Positions 8,160-17,233 of a stretch of 64,000 nucleotides of DNA are shown here, in pieces. A program made the translations under genes and the position numbers. The notes below the pieces were generated by a model that was not told where the DNA came from, ran no database searches, and was given only the letters and a program-made list of their open reading frames with translations. Each line of letters starts with the position of its first letter. Within the stretch, counting starts at the first letter, position 1. Source of the stretch: Bacteroides faecium (lineage in GTDB: Bacteria > Bacteroidota > Bacteroidia > Bacteroidales > Bacteroidaceae); contig NZ_CP050831.1 in assembly GCF_012113595.1 (NCBI RefSeq), positions 62,001-126,000 on the forward strand, read 5' to 3'.

Positions 8160-9392
8160 ATGATGCTCTATAAACTCATCCCTCCTCCAGCGGTCAAAGC
8201 AACGATTCAGTTGCCGGCTTCCAAAAGTATCAGTAACCGCGCATTAATTATCAATGCGCTGGGTAAAGGGAGTTATCCACCGGAAAACCTGTCCGATTGT
8301 GACGATACATGTGTGATGATAAAAGCCCTCATCGAAAGTAAAGAAACGATTGACATCATGGCCGCCGGAACCGCCATGCGCTTTCTGACAGCCTATCTGA
8401 GTGTCACACCGGGAGAACGGATTATCACAGGCACAGCACGTATGCAGCAGCGCCCCATACAAATATTGGTCAATGCCCTTCGTGAATTGGGAGCGGAAAT
8501 AAGCTATACCCATAATGAAGGATTCCCCCCTTTACGCATAAAAGGCGCAGAACTGAAAGGGAACGAGATTACGTTGAAAGGGAATGTCAGCTCCCAATAT
8601 ATTTCAGCTTTGTTGATGATAGGTCCGGCACTTAAAAACGGGTTGGTTCTACATCTGAGCGGAGAGATTATCTCGCGTCCTTACATCAACCTGACATTAC
8701 AGTTAATGCAGGATTTCGGTGCCAAAGCAGCATGGACTTCTTCGGACAGTATCTCCGTAGCTCCACAGCTTTATACAAGCATTCCGTTTACAGTAGAAAG
8801 CGACTGGAGCGCAGCTTCTTATTGGTATCAAATTGCAGCATTATCCCCCAAAGCAGAAATTGAGTTATTGGGATTATTCCGCAATAGTTATCAGGGAGAC
8901 AGTCGCGGTGCGGAAGTTTTCTCACGGTTGGGAATAACCACAGAGTTTACCGCTAAAGGAGTTAAGCTCAAAAAGACAGGGAAAGCACCGGAAAGATTGG
9001 AAGAAGACTTCATTGATATACCTGATTTGGCACAGACATTCGTGGTTACTTGTGCCCTAATTAACATTCCTTTCCGCTTCACAGGATTGCAAAGTCTGAA
9101 AATAAAAGAAACCGACCGTATTGCCGCTTTAAGGAATGAACTGAAAAAGCTGGGATACCTTATCGAAGAAGAGAATGACAGCGTATTAATGTGGAACGGC
9201 GGACGATGTGAACCGGAAAAAACTCCCGTAATTACAACATACGAAGACCATCGGATGGCTATGGCATTTGCTCCGGCAATAATCTGCCACCCTACTATGC
9301 GGATTGCTGACCCGCAAGTCGTTACCAAATCATATCCCGGATATTGGAAAGACTTGAAACAAGCCGGATTTCAGATTATAAACGAAGATTAA
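8160..9392 (+). CDS. aroA: 3-phosphoshikimate 1-carboxyvinyltransferase (EPSP synthase)
   Basis: This enzyme transfers the enolpyruvyl group of PEP to shikimate-3-phosphate, the sixth step of the shikimate pathway. About 410 residues is the usual Bacteroides length. Family motifs appear in order: PASKSISNRALII (substrate-binding Lys), GTAMRFLTAY, QQRPIQILVNALRELGA, VSSQYISALLM, VESDWSAASYW, IPDLAQTFVV with the catalytic Asp region, KETDRIAALRNELKKLG and TYEDHRMAMAFAP. Two adjacent ATG codons (8160, 8163) are candidates. An upstream in-frame ATG at 8100 is rejected because a -7 element lies after it. The SDR gene follows 42 bp later on the same strand. Confidence 0.95.
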   Translation: MMLYKLIPPPAVKATIQLPASKSISNRALIINALGKGSYPPENLSDCDDTCVMIKALIESKETIDIMAAGTAMRFLTAYLSVTPGERIITGTARMQQRPIQILVNALRELGAEISYTHNEGFPPLRIKGAELKGNEITLKGNVSSQYISALLMIGPALKNGLVLHLSGEIISRPYINLTLQLMQDFGAKAAWTSSDSISVAPQLYTSIPFTVESDWSAASYWYQIAALSPKAEIELLGLFRNSYQGDSRGAEVFSRLGITTEFTAKGVKLKKTGKAPERLEEDFIDIPDLAQTFVVTCALINIPFRFTGLQSLKIKETDRIAALRNELKKLGYLIEEENDSVLMWNGGRCEPEKTPVITTYEDHRMAMAFAPAIICHPTMRIADPQVVTKSYPGYWKDLKQAGFQIINED

Positions 9393-9434
9393 TAGCCAGA
9401 TATAGTGGAAGATTTCAAGAAAGATACTCCCCGG

Positions 9435-10151
9435 ATGAAGAAAATACTAATTATAGGCGCAACTTCCGGTATTGGCCGCGGGCTGGCGGAAGCATATGTT
9501 CAAGAAGATTGCTTCATCGGCATTACAGGTCGCAGAGAAAACCTGCTACAAGAGATTTGCGCTCAGGACAAAGACAAACTATTCTATCAAGTATGCGACA
9601 TCACCGATACGCAAACCACTATCCAATGTCTGGAAACGCTCGTACAGGAAATGGGCGGAATGGATATACTGATTATCTGTGCCGGAACGGGAGAACTCAA
9701 CCCCGAACTTTCTTACCAACTGGAAGAACCTACTTTATTGACCAATGTAATAGGGTTCACCAACATAGCCGATTGGGGATTCCGGCACTTTGAGCAGCAG
9801 AAAAGCGGACATTTAGTCACTATTTCTTCCGTAGGCGGTACGCGTGGCAGTGGTGAAGCTCCTGCTTATAATGCTTCAAAAGCATATCAAATCAACTATA
9901 TGGAAGGATTAAGACAGAAAGCAACCAAGTCCCCTTACCCTATTCACACAACAGATATCCGTCCGGGATTTGTAGACACCGCGATGGCAAAAGGAGAGGG
10001 ATTATTTTGGGTCACCCCGGTAGACAAAGCCGTGAAACAGATAAAAAGAGCTATCCGCAAAAAAAGGAAAGTGGCTTTCATCTCCAAAAGGTGGAGATAT
10101 GTAGCTATTCTATTCCGCCATTTGCCATCAGCTATTTATTGCCGGATGTAA
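9435..10151 (+). CDS. Short-chain dehydrogenase/reductase (SDR)
   Basis: This 238-aa classical SDR has the dinucleotide-binding GATSGIGR at residues 8-15, the CAGTG equivalent of the NAG motif near 82-86, the catalytic Ser in ISSVGG (about 131) and the YxxxK pair Y145-K149 in AYNASK. The helix after it and RPGFVDTAM are also typical. Substrate is unknown; the family mainly acts on sugar or lipid carbonyls with NAD(P)H. I chose the ATG at 9435 rather than the in-frame GTG at 9405, because it puts the first beta strand (KKILIIGAT) at the N-terminus. It probably shares a transcript with aroA. Confidence 0.88.
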   Translation: MKKILIIGATSGIGRGLAEAYVQEDCFIGITGRRENLLQEICAQDKDKLFYQVCDITDTQTTIQCLETLVQEMGGMDILIICAGTGELNPELSYQLEEPTLLTNVIGFTNIADWGFRHFEQQKSGHLVTISSVGGTRGSGEAPAYNASKAYQINYMEGLRQKATKSPYPIHTTDIRPGFVDTAMAKGEGLFWVTPVDKAVKQIKRAIRKKRKVAFISKRWRYVAILFRHLPSAIYCRM

Positions 10152-10360
10152 TAACAAGCGTCCTCAAATCGTATGTTGTCCAAGTTAATCTCTTAAAAAA
10201 CATCTAACCTGACTATTCAAATGGATAGCAGTAGCTACCAGATTCCAGTCATGACCGAAGCCCTAACAGAAAATCATCTACAACAATTACACTTAATCCA
10301 CAAAGAAACAATCTTATCACAAATAGGATAGATTTACAAATTCAATAATTAATTTCGGGG
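10152..10360. other. Intergenic region upstream of the invertible segment
   Basis: No coding frame or recognised element was seen. It is AT-rich and ends at the left inverted repeat (10361). Confidence 0.5.
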
Positions 10361-10380
10361 TAATAAGTTCTTCCAGAACT
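10361..10380 (+). repeat. Left inverted repeat of the susC switch
   Basis: A 20-bp arm containing the 15-bp quasi-palindrome AGTTCTTCCAGAACT. It is perfectly complementary to 10687-10706. Confidence 0.85.
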
Positions 10381-10681
10381 AGGATGATTGATTAAATTAG
10401 AATTAACACCACAAATATATAATATATTTTAATACATCGCACTTATTTACGAAATAAATATCAATTTAAGCAACTATATTTCTCTTTTATGGCACTATAA
10501 TGTCGATTTTGCAATATTTTTTTGCTGTTAGTAGACCTTCATTTTTTATATAATTATTATCTCATTCGAAACAAACAAGTAGAAAATAGATATAAAATGG
10601 GTAGAAAACAAGTCGAAAAAAAAGGCTGACAGAGCACTAAGTTTTTGAATTTAAGTTTGTTGATTCCGCATTTAGGATGGG

Positions 10682-10706
10682 TAATAAGTTCTGGAAGAAC
10701 TTATTA
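10682..10706 (-). repeat. Right inverted repeat of the susC switch
   Basis: This arm is itself an 11-bp perfect inverted repeat (10682-10692 with 10696-10706) around a GGA spacer. The left arm has the complementary spacer TCC, as expected for inverted copies. Because it is palindromic it also shares GGGTAATAAGTTCT (10679-10692) as a direct repeat with 10358-10371. Confidence 0.85.
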
Positions 10707-10749
10707 AAAGGCAATTCCGGATTCCAGGAAAAACTTTAAATTCAATGCT

Positions 10750-13700
10750 ATGTTAAAACAACTAAAGTCAGTTAGCATGTTGCTGTTTCTACTGGCAGTG
10801 CCGGCAGGAACAGTTTATTCGGAGACTGGTGGAAGCACGCTCAAAGTTTCCACAGTACAGCAGAATCGTGTCTGTAAAGGCGTAGTAAAAGACGCAACAG
10901 GTGAAACCATCATCGGCGCATCCGTTGTAGTGAAAGGCACAACGAACGGTACGATTACCGGACTTGACGGTGATTTCTCTTTAAACAATGTAAATACAGG
11001 AGACATTATCGTAATCTCTTTCGTAGGTTATCAGACTCAAGAAGTCAAATTTACAGGACAATCCTTGAATATCATTCTAAAAGACGACACACAGACACTT
11101 GATGAAGTTGTCGTTGTCGCCTTCGGTACACAAAAGAAAGTGAATGTGACAGGAGCCGTATCTACCGTAGGAGCGAAAGAAATTGCGGCACGTCCTGTTA
11201 ATTCTACTATCGAAGCTCTACAAGGAGTAGTTCCGGGCATGAACATCTCAACCGGTGATGGCGGCGGTTCCCTGGGTTCTGACAAAAAATTCAACATCCG
11301 CGGTGTCGGAACAATCGGTGCCGGCTCGAAGGTAGAACCATTGGTACTCATTGATGGCATGGAAGGAGACATGAACGCCATCAATCCGCAAGACATTGAG
11401 AATATTTCCGTACTGAAAGATGCTGCCGCTTCTTCCATCTATGGTTCGCGTGCACCGGGTGGCGTTATCCTGATTACAACCAAGAAAGGTAAAGCGGGAA
11501 AGACAGTTGTCAACTATAACAACAACTTCCGCTTTGTATCTCCTTTGAATATGCCGGAGATGGCAGATTCTTACAATTTCGCCCTTGCCATCAACGACCA
11601 GTTGACCAATGGCGGACAAACACCGATGTATAGCTCCACCAAACTGCAACAAATCCTGGATTATCAGGCAGGAAAAAGCACACAGTATATGTGGGCGACC
11701 GACGCAGGAAGATGGAATTCATTCGATGACCCCCAACGCAAGGATGTGATGCCTACCGGCAATACCGACTGGCTGAAAACATTGTTTGGCGACAGTTTCA
11801 CTCACGAACACTCACTGAGCGTAAACGGCGGTACGGATAAAATACAATATTATCTTTCTGCCAATTATCTGGACCAAGGCGGTTTGTTGGAGTATGGCGA
11901 CGATAACAAACAACGCTATTCTTTTACGGCAAAAATCAATGCCGACCTTACCAAATGGTTGAAGATTAGTTATAGTATGCGTTTCAACCGTACAGACTAT
12001 GAAGCGCCTTCCTATGCCGGGGGTGAAATCAAGAGTAATGTATTCTATTTCGATGCATGCCGTTACTGGCCTGTCATTCCGGTAGTAGACCCGAATGGAT
12101 ACTATACCGTTGAATCCAAGATTTACCAATTGACAGAAGGCGGTCGCTATAAATCACAGAAAGACGTGATGGCCCATCAACTTGCTTTCCTTATAGAGCC
12201 TATCAAAGACTGGAAAATCAATGTGGAACTGAACTACCGTTCCAACTATGATTTCGACCATACCGACAAACAAACCGTTTATGGCTATGATGTGAACAAG
12301 AACCCTTACATAGTAGAAAACCAGACTTCCAGTGTTACAGAATATGCTTATAAGAGTAACTTCTTCAACCCGAACATCTTTACCGAATACAACAAATCAT
12401 TGGAAAGCGGGCATAACTTTAAAGTAATGCTGGGTTTCCAGAGCGAGCTATTCAAACAACGTGATATCACCGCTTCCCAAGACGGCATCATGTCGGGAGT
12501 AGCCACCTTGAACACCACCCAGACGAATGCACAAAACAGAGGTGGGTATTCCGAATGGGCAACAGCCGGTTTCTTCGGACGTGTTAACTATGACTACAAA
12601 GGACGTTATCTGGCAGAAGTCAACATGCGCTATGACGGAACATCACGTTTCCTCAGAGATAACCGCTGGAATCTGTTCCCGTCATTCTCTTTGGGATGGA
12701 ACATTGCCCGCGAAGCATTCTTCGAAGACCTGACCGACTTAATCAGCACATTCAAAATTCGTGGTTCATGGGGTGAACTGGGCAACCAGAATACAGACAA
12801 CTGGTATCCGTTCTATCGCACCATCGACATCAACAAAGACCAATGGGGAAATTACGCATTAGGCGGCTGGCTGGTGAATGGCGCAAAACCGAATATTTCC
12901 AAAGAATCTGCATTGGTATCTTCCTTGCTGACTTGGGAAAAGACACAAACATTGGATTTAGGCTTCGACCTGTCCATGCTCAACAATCGCTTGAACGTGA
13001 CATTCGACTACTTCCAACGCAAATCAAAAGATATGGTAGGCCCTGCCCCCGAACTTCCCAATCTCTTAGGTATCGACGTGCCTAAAGTAAACAACCTCGA
13101 TATGACTTCCAAAGGTTGGGAAATACAGGTAAACTGGCGCGACCAGATTCGTGACTTCAAGTATGGTGTCACCTTGTCACTATCAGACAACCAGGTTGTT
13201 ATCGACAGATATCCCAACCCGTCAAACACAATTCTGGATAAGGACAATAAAAACACCTATTATGCAGGAGCCCATGTAGGCGACATATGGGGCTTCCAGA
13301 CTATCGGCATCGCAAAGACCGACCAGGAAATGAAAGACCATCTGGCCACCATGACCAATGGCGCACAAGATGTACTGGGTTCCGGATGGGGAGCCGGTGA
13401 TATCATGTATGCCGATGTGAACGGAGACGGCCAGATTAGCAGAGGGAACAAAACCTTGGCGGATCATGGCGACTTGAAAAAGATAGGCAACAGCACGCCA
13501 CGCTATAACTTCGGACTGAACCTGGATGCCGCCTGGAAAGGATTTGACCTGAAATTATTCTTCCAGGGAACCATGAAACGTGATTATATGCCGGACGGCG
13601 GTTCCACTATGTTCTGGGGAGCAGTGGGCTACTGGCAGACCAACTTCTTCAAGCAACATCTGGATTACTTCCGTGGAGAAAGCACAACCAATCCGTTGGG

Positions 13701-14010
13701 TCCCAACCTGGGCGGTTATTATCCGCGTCCTCTTGAAAACGACAGAAACCGCAACCCGCAAACCCGTTATTTGCAGAATGCAGCTTATTGCCGTCTGAAG
13801 AATGTGACTTTAGGCTATACGTTACCTAAATCACTGACAGAAAAATTCTGTGTGAATAACCTGCGTTTCTTTGTTTCGGCAGAGAACTTATTTACTATTA
13901 CCAGCCTGGCTGACACGTTCGACCCCGAAACTGTCGGTATCGGCAACTGGGACGGATGTACCTATCCACTATCCAAGACTGTATCATTCGGTTTAAGTGC
14001 AACATTTTAA
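10750..14010 (+). CDS. SusC/RagA-family TonB-dependent outer-membrane transporter
   Basis: The 1086-aa protein has a signal peptide, then a carboxypeptidase-regulatory-like beta domain (residues about 40-115: CKGVVKDATGETIIGASVVVKGTTNG). The SusC signature LDEVVVVAFGTQKKVNVTGAV follows, then a plug domain (PGMNISTGDGGG, IRGVGTIG, VLKDAAASSIYGSRAPGGVILITTKKG) and a long beta-barrel ending in the aromatic-terminated strand LSKTVSFGLSATF. It imports a glycan or other ligand captured by its SusD partner, powered by TonB. No glycosidase lies next to it, so the ligand is unknown. Expression is probably phase-variable through the inverted repeats upstream. susD follows after 13 bp. Confidence 0.95.
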   Translation: MLKQLKSVSMLLFLLAVPAGTVYSETGGSTLKVSTVQQNRVCKGVVKDATGETIIGASVVVKGTTNGTITGLDGDFSLNNVNTGDIIVISFVGYQTQEVKFTGQSLNIILKDDTQTLDEVVVVAFGTQKKVNVTGAVSTVGAKEIAARPVNSTIEALQGVVPGMNISTGDGGGSLGSDKKFNIRGVGTIGAGSKVEPLVLIDGMEGDMNAINPQDIENISVLKDAAASSIYGSRAPGGVILITTKKGKAGKTVVNYNNNFRFVSPLNMPEMADSYNFALAINDQLTNGGQTPMYSSTKLQQILDYQAGKSTQYMWATDAGRWNSFDDPQRKDVMPTGNTDWLKTLFGDSFTHEHSLSVNGGTDKIQYYLSANYLDQGGLLEYGDDNKQRYSFTAKINADLTKWLKISYSMRFNRTDYEAPSYAGGEIKSNVFYFDACRYWPVIPVVDPNGYYTVESKIYQLTEGGRYKSQKDVMAHQLAFLIEPIKDWKINVELNYRSNYDFDHTDKQTVYGYDVNKNPYIVENQTSSVTEYAYKSNFFNPNIFTEYNKSLESGHNFKVMLGFQSELFKQRDITASQDGIMSGVATLNTTQTNAQNRGGYSEWATAGFFGRVNYDYKGRYLAEVNMRYDGTSRFLRDNRWNLFPSFSLGWNIAREAFFEDLTDLISTFKIRGSWGELGNQNTDNWYPFYRTIDINKDQWGNYALGGWLVNGAKPNISKESALVSSLLTWEKTQTLDLGFDLSMLNNRLNVTFDYFQRKSKDMVGPAPELPNLLGIDVPKVNNLDMTSKGWEIQVNWRDQIRDFKYGVTLSLSDNQVVIDRYPNPSNTILDKDNKNTYYAGAHVGDIWGFQTIGIAKTDQEMKDHLATMTNGAQDVLGSGWGAGDIMYADVNGDGQISRGNKTLADHGDLKKIGNSTPRYNFGLNLDAAWKGFDLKLFFQGTMKRDYMPDGGSTMFWGAVGYWQTNFFKQHLDYFRGESTTNPLGPNLGGYYPRPLENDRNRNPQTRYLQNAAYCRLKNVTLGYTLPKSLTEKFCVNNLRFFVSAENLFTITSLADTFDPETVGIGNWDGCTYPLSKTVSFGLSATF

Positions 14011-14023
14011 ATGACAGACGATT

Positions 14024-16036
14024 ATGAAAAGACATATCAAACTTTTGACAATAGGAACATTGCTGTTGGGCGGACTGACCGGTTGCAATGATTTTCTGGA
14101 CAGGGAACCACTGGATAAGGTTATTCCCGAAAAATACTTCGCATCCGAAAGCGATTTGGCTGCATACACCATCAATGCTTATCCGTTTGAAACAGTGACG
14201 GACGCGTATGGCATCAACTTCTTCGGCAAAGATAACGATACTGATAACCAAGCCAGCGGTGACTCTCCGGAATTCTGGATACCCGGACAGAAGAAAGTGC
14301 CATCGGGTGAAGGCGAATGGGACTGGAAGAAGATACGTGCCTGCAACTATTTCTTTGACAACACCTTGCCTAATTTTGAAGCGGGTACTATCACTGGTAA
14401 TCAGGATAATGTGAAACATTATATCGGTGAAATGTACGTGATTCGTGCATACAATTATTATAAATTGCTGGCTTCTCTGGGAGATTTGCCTATCGTCACT
14501 ACTGCACTACCCGATGTGGAAGAGACGTTGATTGAATCCAGCAAACGCCAACCACGTAACAAGGTAGCACGTTTCATCCTGGACGATTTGCAGAAAGCGA
14601 CTGAGTTACTGCTTGATAAAGCTCCGGGCGGCAAGAATCGTATCAGCAGAAACGTAGCACACTTGCTGCGTGCACGTGTCGCCCTCTTCGAAGCTACCTG
14701 GGAGAAGTATCATAAGGGAACAGCATTTGTACCCGGTGGAAAAGGATGGCCGGGCAATTCCGCAGACGTAAGTGGTTTCAATATTGACACCGAGATAGCT
14801 TATTTCCTTGACGAAGCTATGAAATCTTCAAAAGTAGTAGGCGACTATATCGTCGGAAAACTGGCTGATAATACCGACACCCCCGAAGGTATGAATTCCA
14901 GTCTGGTTTCTATCAACCCTTATTACACCATGTTCTGCGATGAAAACATGGAAGGGTATGATGAAATATTGATGTGGAAACAGTTCAAGGAAGGACTGGT
15001 GACCAGCAACTTGCAGATGGAACTGGAACGTAACGGCGGTGGTTCCGGATGGACGCGAGGTATGGTCAACTCTTTCCTGATGCGTAACGGGCTTCCTATT
15101 TATGCAGCCGGTTCGGGTTATGATACCGAATGGGAAAAAGAAGGCATAAACTCTACTTTAAAGAATCGTGATTCACGTATTGTCATCTTTACCAAAAAAA
15201 CGGGTGACGCTAACACTGAAAACAAAGGTGACGTAAACTACTACGGCAATGACGGTACTCCCAGCTACTGCACAATCCGTTTCATCTATGGCGACAAGGG
15301 AAGCCTTGCGACAACAGGTTTTATCATCAAAAAAGGCAAGCATTACTCCAGCCACATGGCCAACGACCATAGTTCAGGGACATCGGGCGGCATTGTTTTC
15401 CGTGCAGCGGAAGCTATGCTGATTTACATGGAAGCTTCGTATGAAAAAAATGGTAGAATCGACGGAACGGCCGACGGATATTGGAAGGCTTTACGCCGAC
15501 GTGCCAAAGTGAATGAAGACTATAATAAGACAATCACTGCAACAATAATGAGTGAAGAAGCCAAAGGTGATTTCGCGGCTTATTCTCACGGTCAACTGAT
15601 AGATGCGACATTATATAATATCCGTCGCGAACGCCGCAACGAACTTTGCGCAGAGGCCTTGCGCTGGGAAGACTTGAAACGCTGGCGTGCTTGTGACCAG
15701 TTGATATCCAAACCTTACCGTGTGGAAGGTATGTTGTACTGGGGAAGTAAATATGAAGAGCAACTGAAAGATTTATGTAAAGTAGACCCGGCAGAAGGTA
15801 ATATGTCCTCATCCGATTTAAGTAAATATATCCTTCCGTACGAGAAGATTACGAAGAATAATCTGATTGCAGGGCAGAAAGGTTTCCTCTTCACACCGGC
15901 TCACTATTTGAATCCGATAGGTATGGCAGTATTCCGCCAGACAGCTTCGGATAAGAATGACTTTGCCAGTTCGGTCGTTTATCAGAACCCTGGATGGAAG
16001 ATTGAAGGAGATACCGGTGCACAACCAGTAGAATAA
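14024..16036 (+). CDS. SusD/RagB-family surface lipoprotein
   Basis: This 670-aa lipoprotein has a lipobox LTGC (MKRHIKLLTIGTLLLGGLTGC) and the SusD N-terminal signature NDFLDREPLDKVIPEKYFASE. TPR-like helical segments (IGEMYVIRAYNYYKLLASLGDLPIV) and the C-terminal RRERRNELCAEALRWEDLKRWR typical of RagB/SusD proteins follow. It sits on the outer leaflet and closes over the SusC barrel, binding the ligand. At 670 residues it is somewhat longer than classical SusD. It is cotranscribed with susC and under the same predicted switch. Confidence 0.95.
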   Translation: MKRHIKLLTIGTLLLGGLTGCNDFLDREPLDKVIPEKYFASESDLAAYTINAYPFETVTDAYGINFFGKDNDTDNQASGDSPEFWIPGQKKVPSGEGEWDWKKIRACNYFFDNTLPNFEAGTITGNQDNVKHYIGEMYVIRAYNYYKLLASLGDLPIVTTALPDVEETLIESSKRQPRNKVARFILDDLQKATELLLDKAPGGKNRISRNVAHLLRARVALFEATWEKYHKGTAFVPGGKGWPGNSADVSGFNIDTEIAYFLDEAMKSSKVVGDYIVGKLADNTDTPEGMNSSLVSINPYYTMFCDENMEGYDEILMWKQFKEGLVTSNLQMELERNGGGSGWTRGMVNSFLMRNGLPIYAAGSGYDTEWEKEGINSTLKNRDSRIVIFTKKTGDANTENKGDVNYYGNDGTPSYCTIRFIYGDKGSLATTGFIIKKGKHYSSHMANDHSSGTSGGIVFRAAEAMLIYMEASYEKNGRIDGTADGYWKALRRRAKVNEDYNKTITATIMSEEAKGDFAAYSHGQLIDATLYNIRRERRNELCAEALRWEDLKRWRACDQLISKPYRVEGMLYWGSKYEEQLKDLCKVDPAEGNMSSSDLSKYILPYEKITKNNLIAGQKGFLFTPAHYLNPIGMAVFRQTASDKNDFASSVVYQNPGWKIEGDTGAQPVE

Positions 16037-16115
16037 CCCAAAAATGATTAAAGCCCGACCTTCGGGGTTATGTTATACAAATAAATCGACCTTAATATTA
16101 TAAATATATCGCCTG

Positions 16116-16204
16116 ATTATCTGTCATTCTGAACGCAGTGAAGAATCCCCCACTCCTGATAAATAAAGGAGAACTCTTCTACCGCGTTAAGGATGACAGA
16201 TAAT
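16116..16204. repeat. 89-bp hairpin-forming interspersed-type repeat between convergent genes
   Basis: The outer arms 16116-16136 and 16184-16204 match as reverse complements at 19 of 21 positions. Inner arms (GAAGA with TCTTC, CTCCT with AGGAG) extend the foldback. The segment TCATTCTGAACGCAGTGAAG resembles a short interspersed repeat core that recurs in many bacterial genomes. It abuts the stop of the M28 peptidase gene, so it may act as a bidirectional terminator. Confidence 0.75.
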
Positions 16205-16205
16205 T

Positions 16206-17225
16206 TTAAAATGACTTCTCATTCGCCATTTTCCACATATTAAGGAAAGACGCTTTCGTGATTTCTACAATCTTATCCCAGTTCAACCGGTCGGCATGAT
16301 CGGACGGCTGATGGTAATCGGGATGCCCGTCCGTGTGATACCAAATGATAGGAATGCCTACTTTTGCAAATGTTCCGTTATCACTTCCGCCTATCGGATT
16401 GTCCCATGCACGGTAGTCCGGTTCCAATCGCAAGCCGTATTTCTTTATATCATCTTTCAACCAATCACCAAAAGCAGGATGGGCAGCCGTATAGAAATAG
16501 ACCACATGGCGGGGTTGCTGAGGTTTGTTATTACGGCCAATCATATCAAAATTCAAATAGCCTTTGATTTGAGAGACAAAAGGACAAGTCTGTACAAAGT
16601 ATTTAGAACCAAGCAATCCTTTTTCTTCTCCATCCCAAAAAGCGAAAATTACATTTCTTTCCGGCTGCTGCCCACTGGCTACAAATGCTCTTGCTATTTG
16701 TAATACAGCCGATACACCGGATGCATTATCATCCGCGCCATTATAAATTTGGTCGCCATCGAGTGCAGGGTCTATTCCCAGATGGTCGAAATGAGCACCT
16801 ACTATCACATATTCCTTAGTATTTTTGCCGGGAATCATTCCTAATACATTCCTCATGGAAAGCTTTTGGTGAACTTCCTTTTTTAGTTTGGCAATAGAAT
16901 CGGGATGAACTTCCAGACGCCCTTTCTTCTGGCGTTCTTTCCGATAGGCTTCGAAAGGTTGGAAATAGCTGTCGTTCAAAGGCTGTACGCCCATCCACTG
17001 TAATAAAGAAGCTATGTATTCCGAAGATACATACGAGCCATGAAATCCCGCTTCGCGTCCTTGAAGCTCATCTGCTGCAAGAAAGCCGATAGTGGCTTCA
17101 GCAGAAGAGCGGTTGATAGTACTCAAGGCTTTGTCTACAGGAGACTGGGCAGAGATAAGCATCGTTCCGCCCAACAAAAAAGAAATAAGTAAATAAAATC
17201 TTCTTTTCATTAGATTCAAGTTCAT
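16206..17225 (-). CDS. Secreted M28-family metallo-aminopeptidase
   Basis: The protein has 339 residues and a signal peptide (hydrophobic core after MKRR, cleavage near ISAQS). M28 zinc-ligand motifs are present: VGAHFDHLG (His-x-Asp), GADDNASGVSAV (bridging Asp), FWDGEEKGLLGS (catalytic Glu pair), FDMIGRN (Asp) and YHTDGHPDYHQPSDHADRLN (final His). It should remove N-terminal residues from peptides in the periplasm or outside. Either Met1 or Met6 (17210) may be the start. It follows the LRR lipoprotein by 8 bp and is probably cotranscribed with it. Confidence 0.9.
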   Translation of the reverse strand: MNLNLMKRRFYLLISFLLGGTMLISAQSPVDKALSTINRSSAEATIGFLAADELQGREAGFHGSYVSSEYIASLLQWMGVQPLNDSYFQPFEAYRKERQKKGRLEVHPDSIAKLKKEVHQKLSMRNVLGMIPGKNTKEYVIVGAHFDHLGIDPALDGDQIYNGADDNASGVSAVLQIARAFVASGQQPERNVIFAFWDGEEKGLLGSKYFVQTCPFVSQIKGYLNFDMIGRNNKPQQPRHVVYFYTAAHPAFGDWLKDDIKKYGLRLEPDYRAWDNPIGGSDNGTFAKVGIPIIWYHTDGHPDYHQPSDHADRLNWDKIVEITKASFLNMWKMANEKSF

Positions 17226-17233
17226 GTTTATAA

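Larger units (their letters stand above)
10361..10706. promoter_or_regulatory. Predicted invertible segment (phase switch) upstream of susC
   Basis: The 20-mer TAATAAGTTCTTCCAGAACT (10361-10380) recurs as its perfect reverse complement at 10687-10706, bounding a 306-bp AT-rich segment without genes. Each repeat contains AGTTCT-N4-GAACT, which fits AGTYYYN4GDACT, the consensus reported for Tsr0667-mediated inversions of susC/susD loci in B. fragilis. Inside the segment are a rightward -7-like TAAGTTTG (10652-10659) and a leftward TATATTTG (complement of 10412-10419). Neither has a clear TTTG at the -33 position, so the ON orientation cannot be decided from sequence. The start of susC is 43 bp to the right. 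Confidence 0.8.

Noticed and set aside
10682..10706. Simple operator palindrome for susC
   Set aside because: The arm does form a palindrome, but a 20-bp perfect inverted copy 306 bp away and the match to a known inversion core favour a recombination site.
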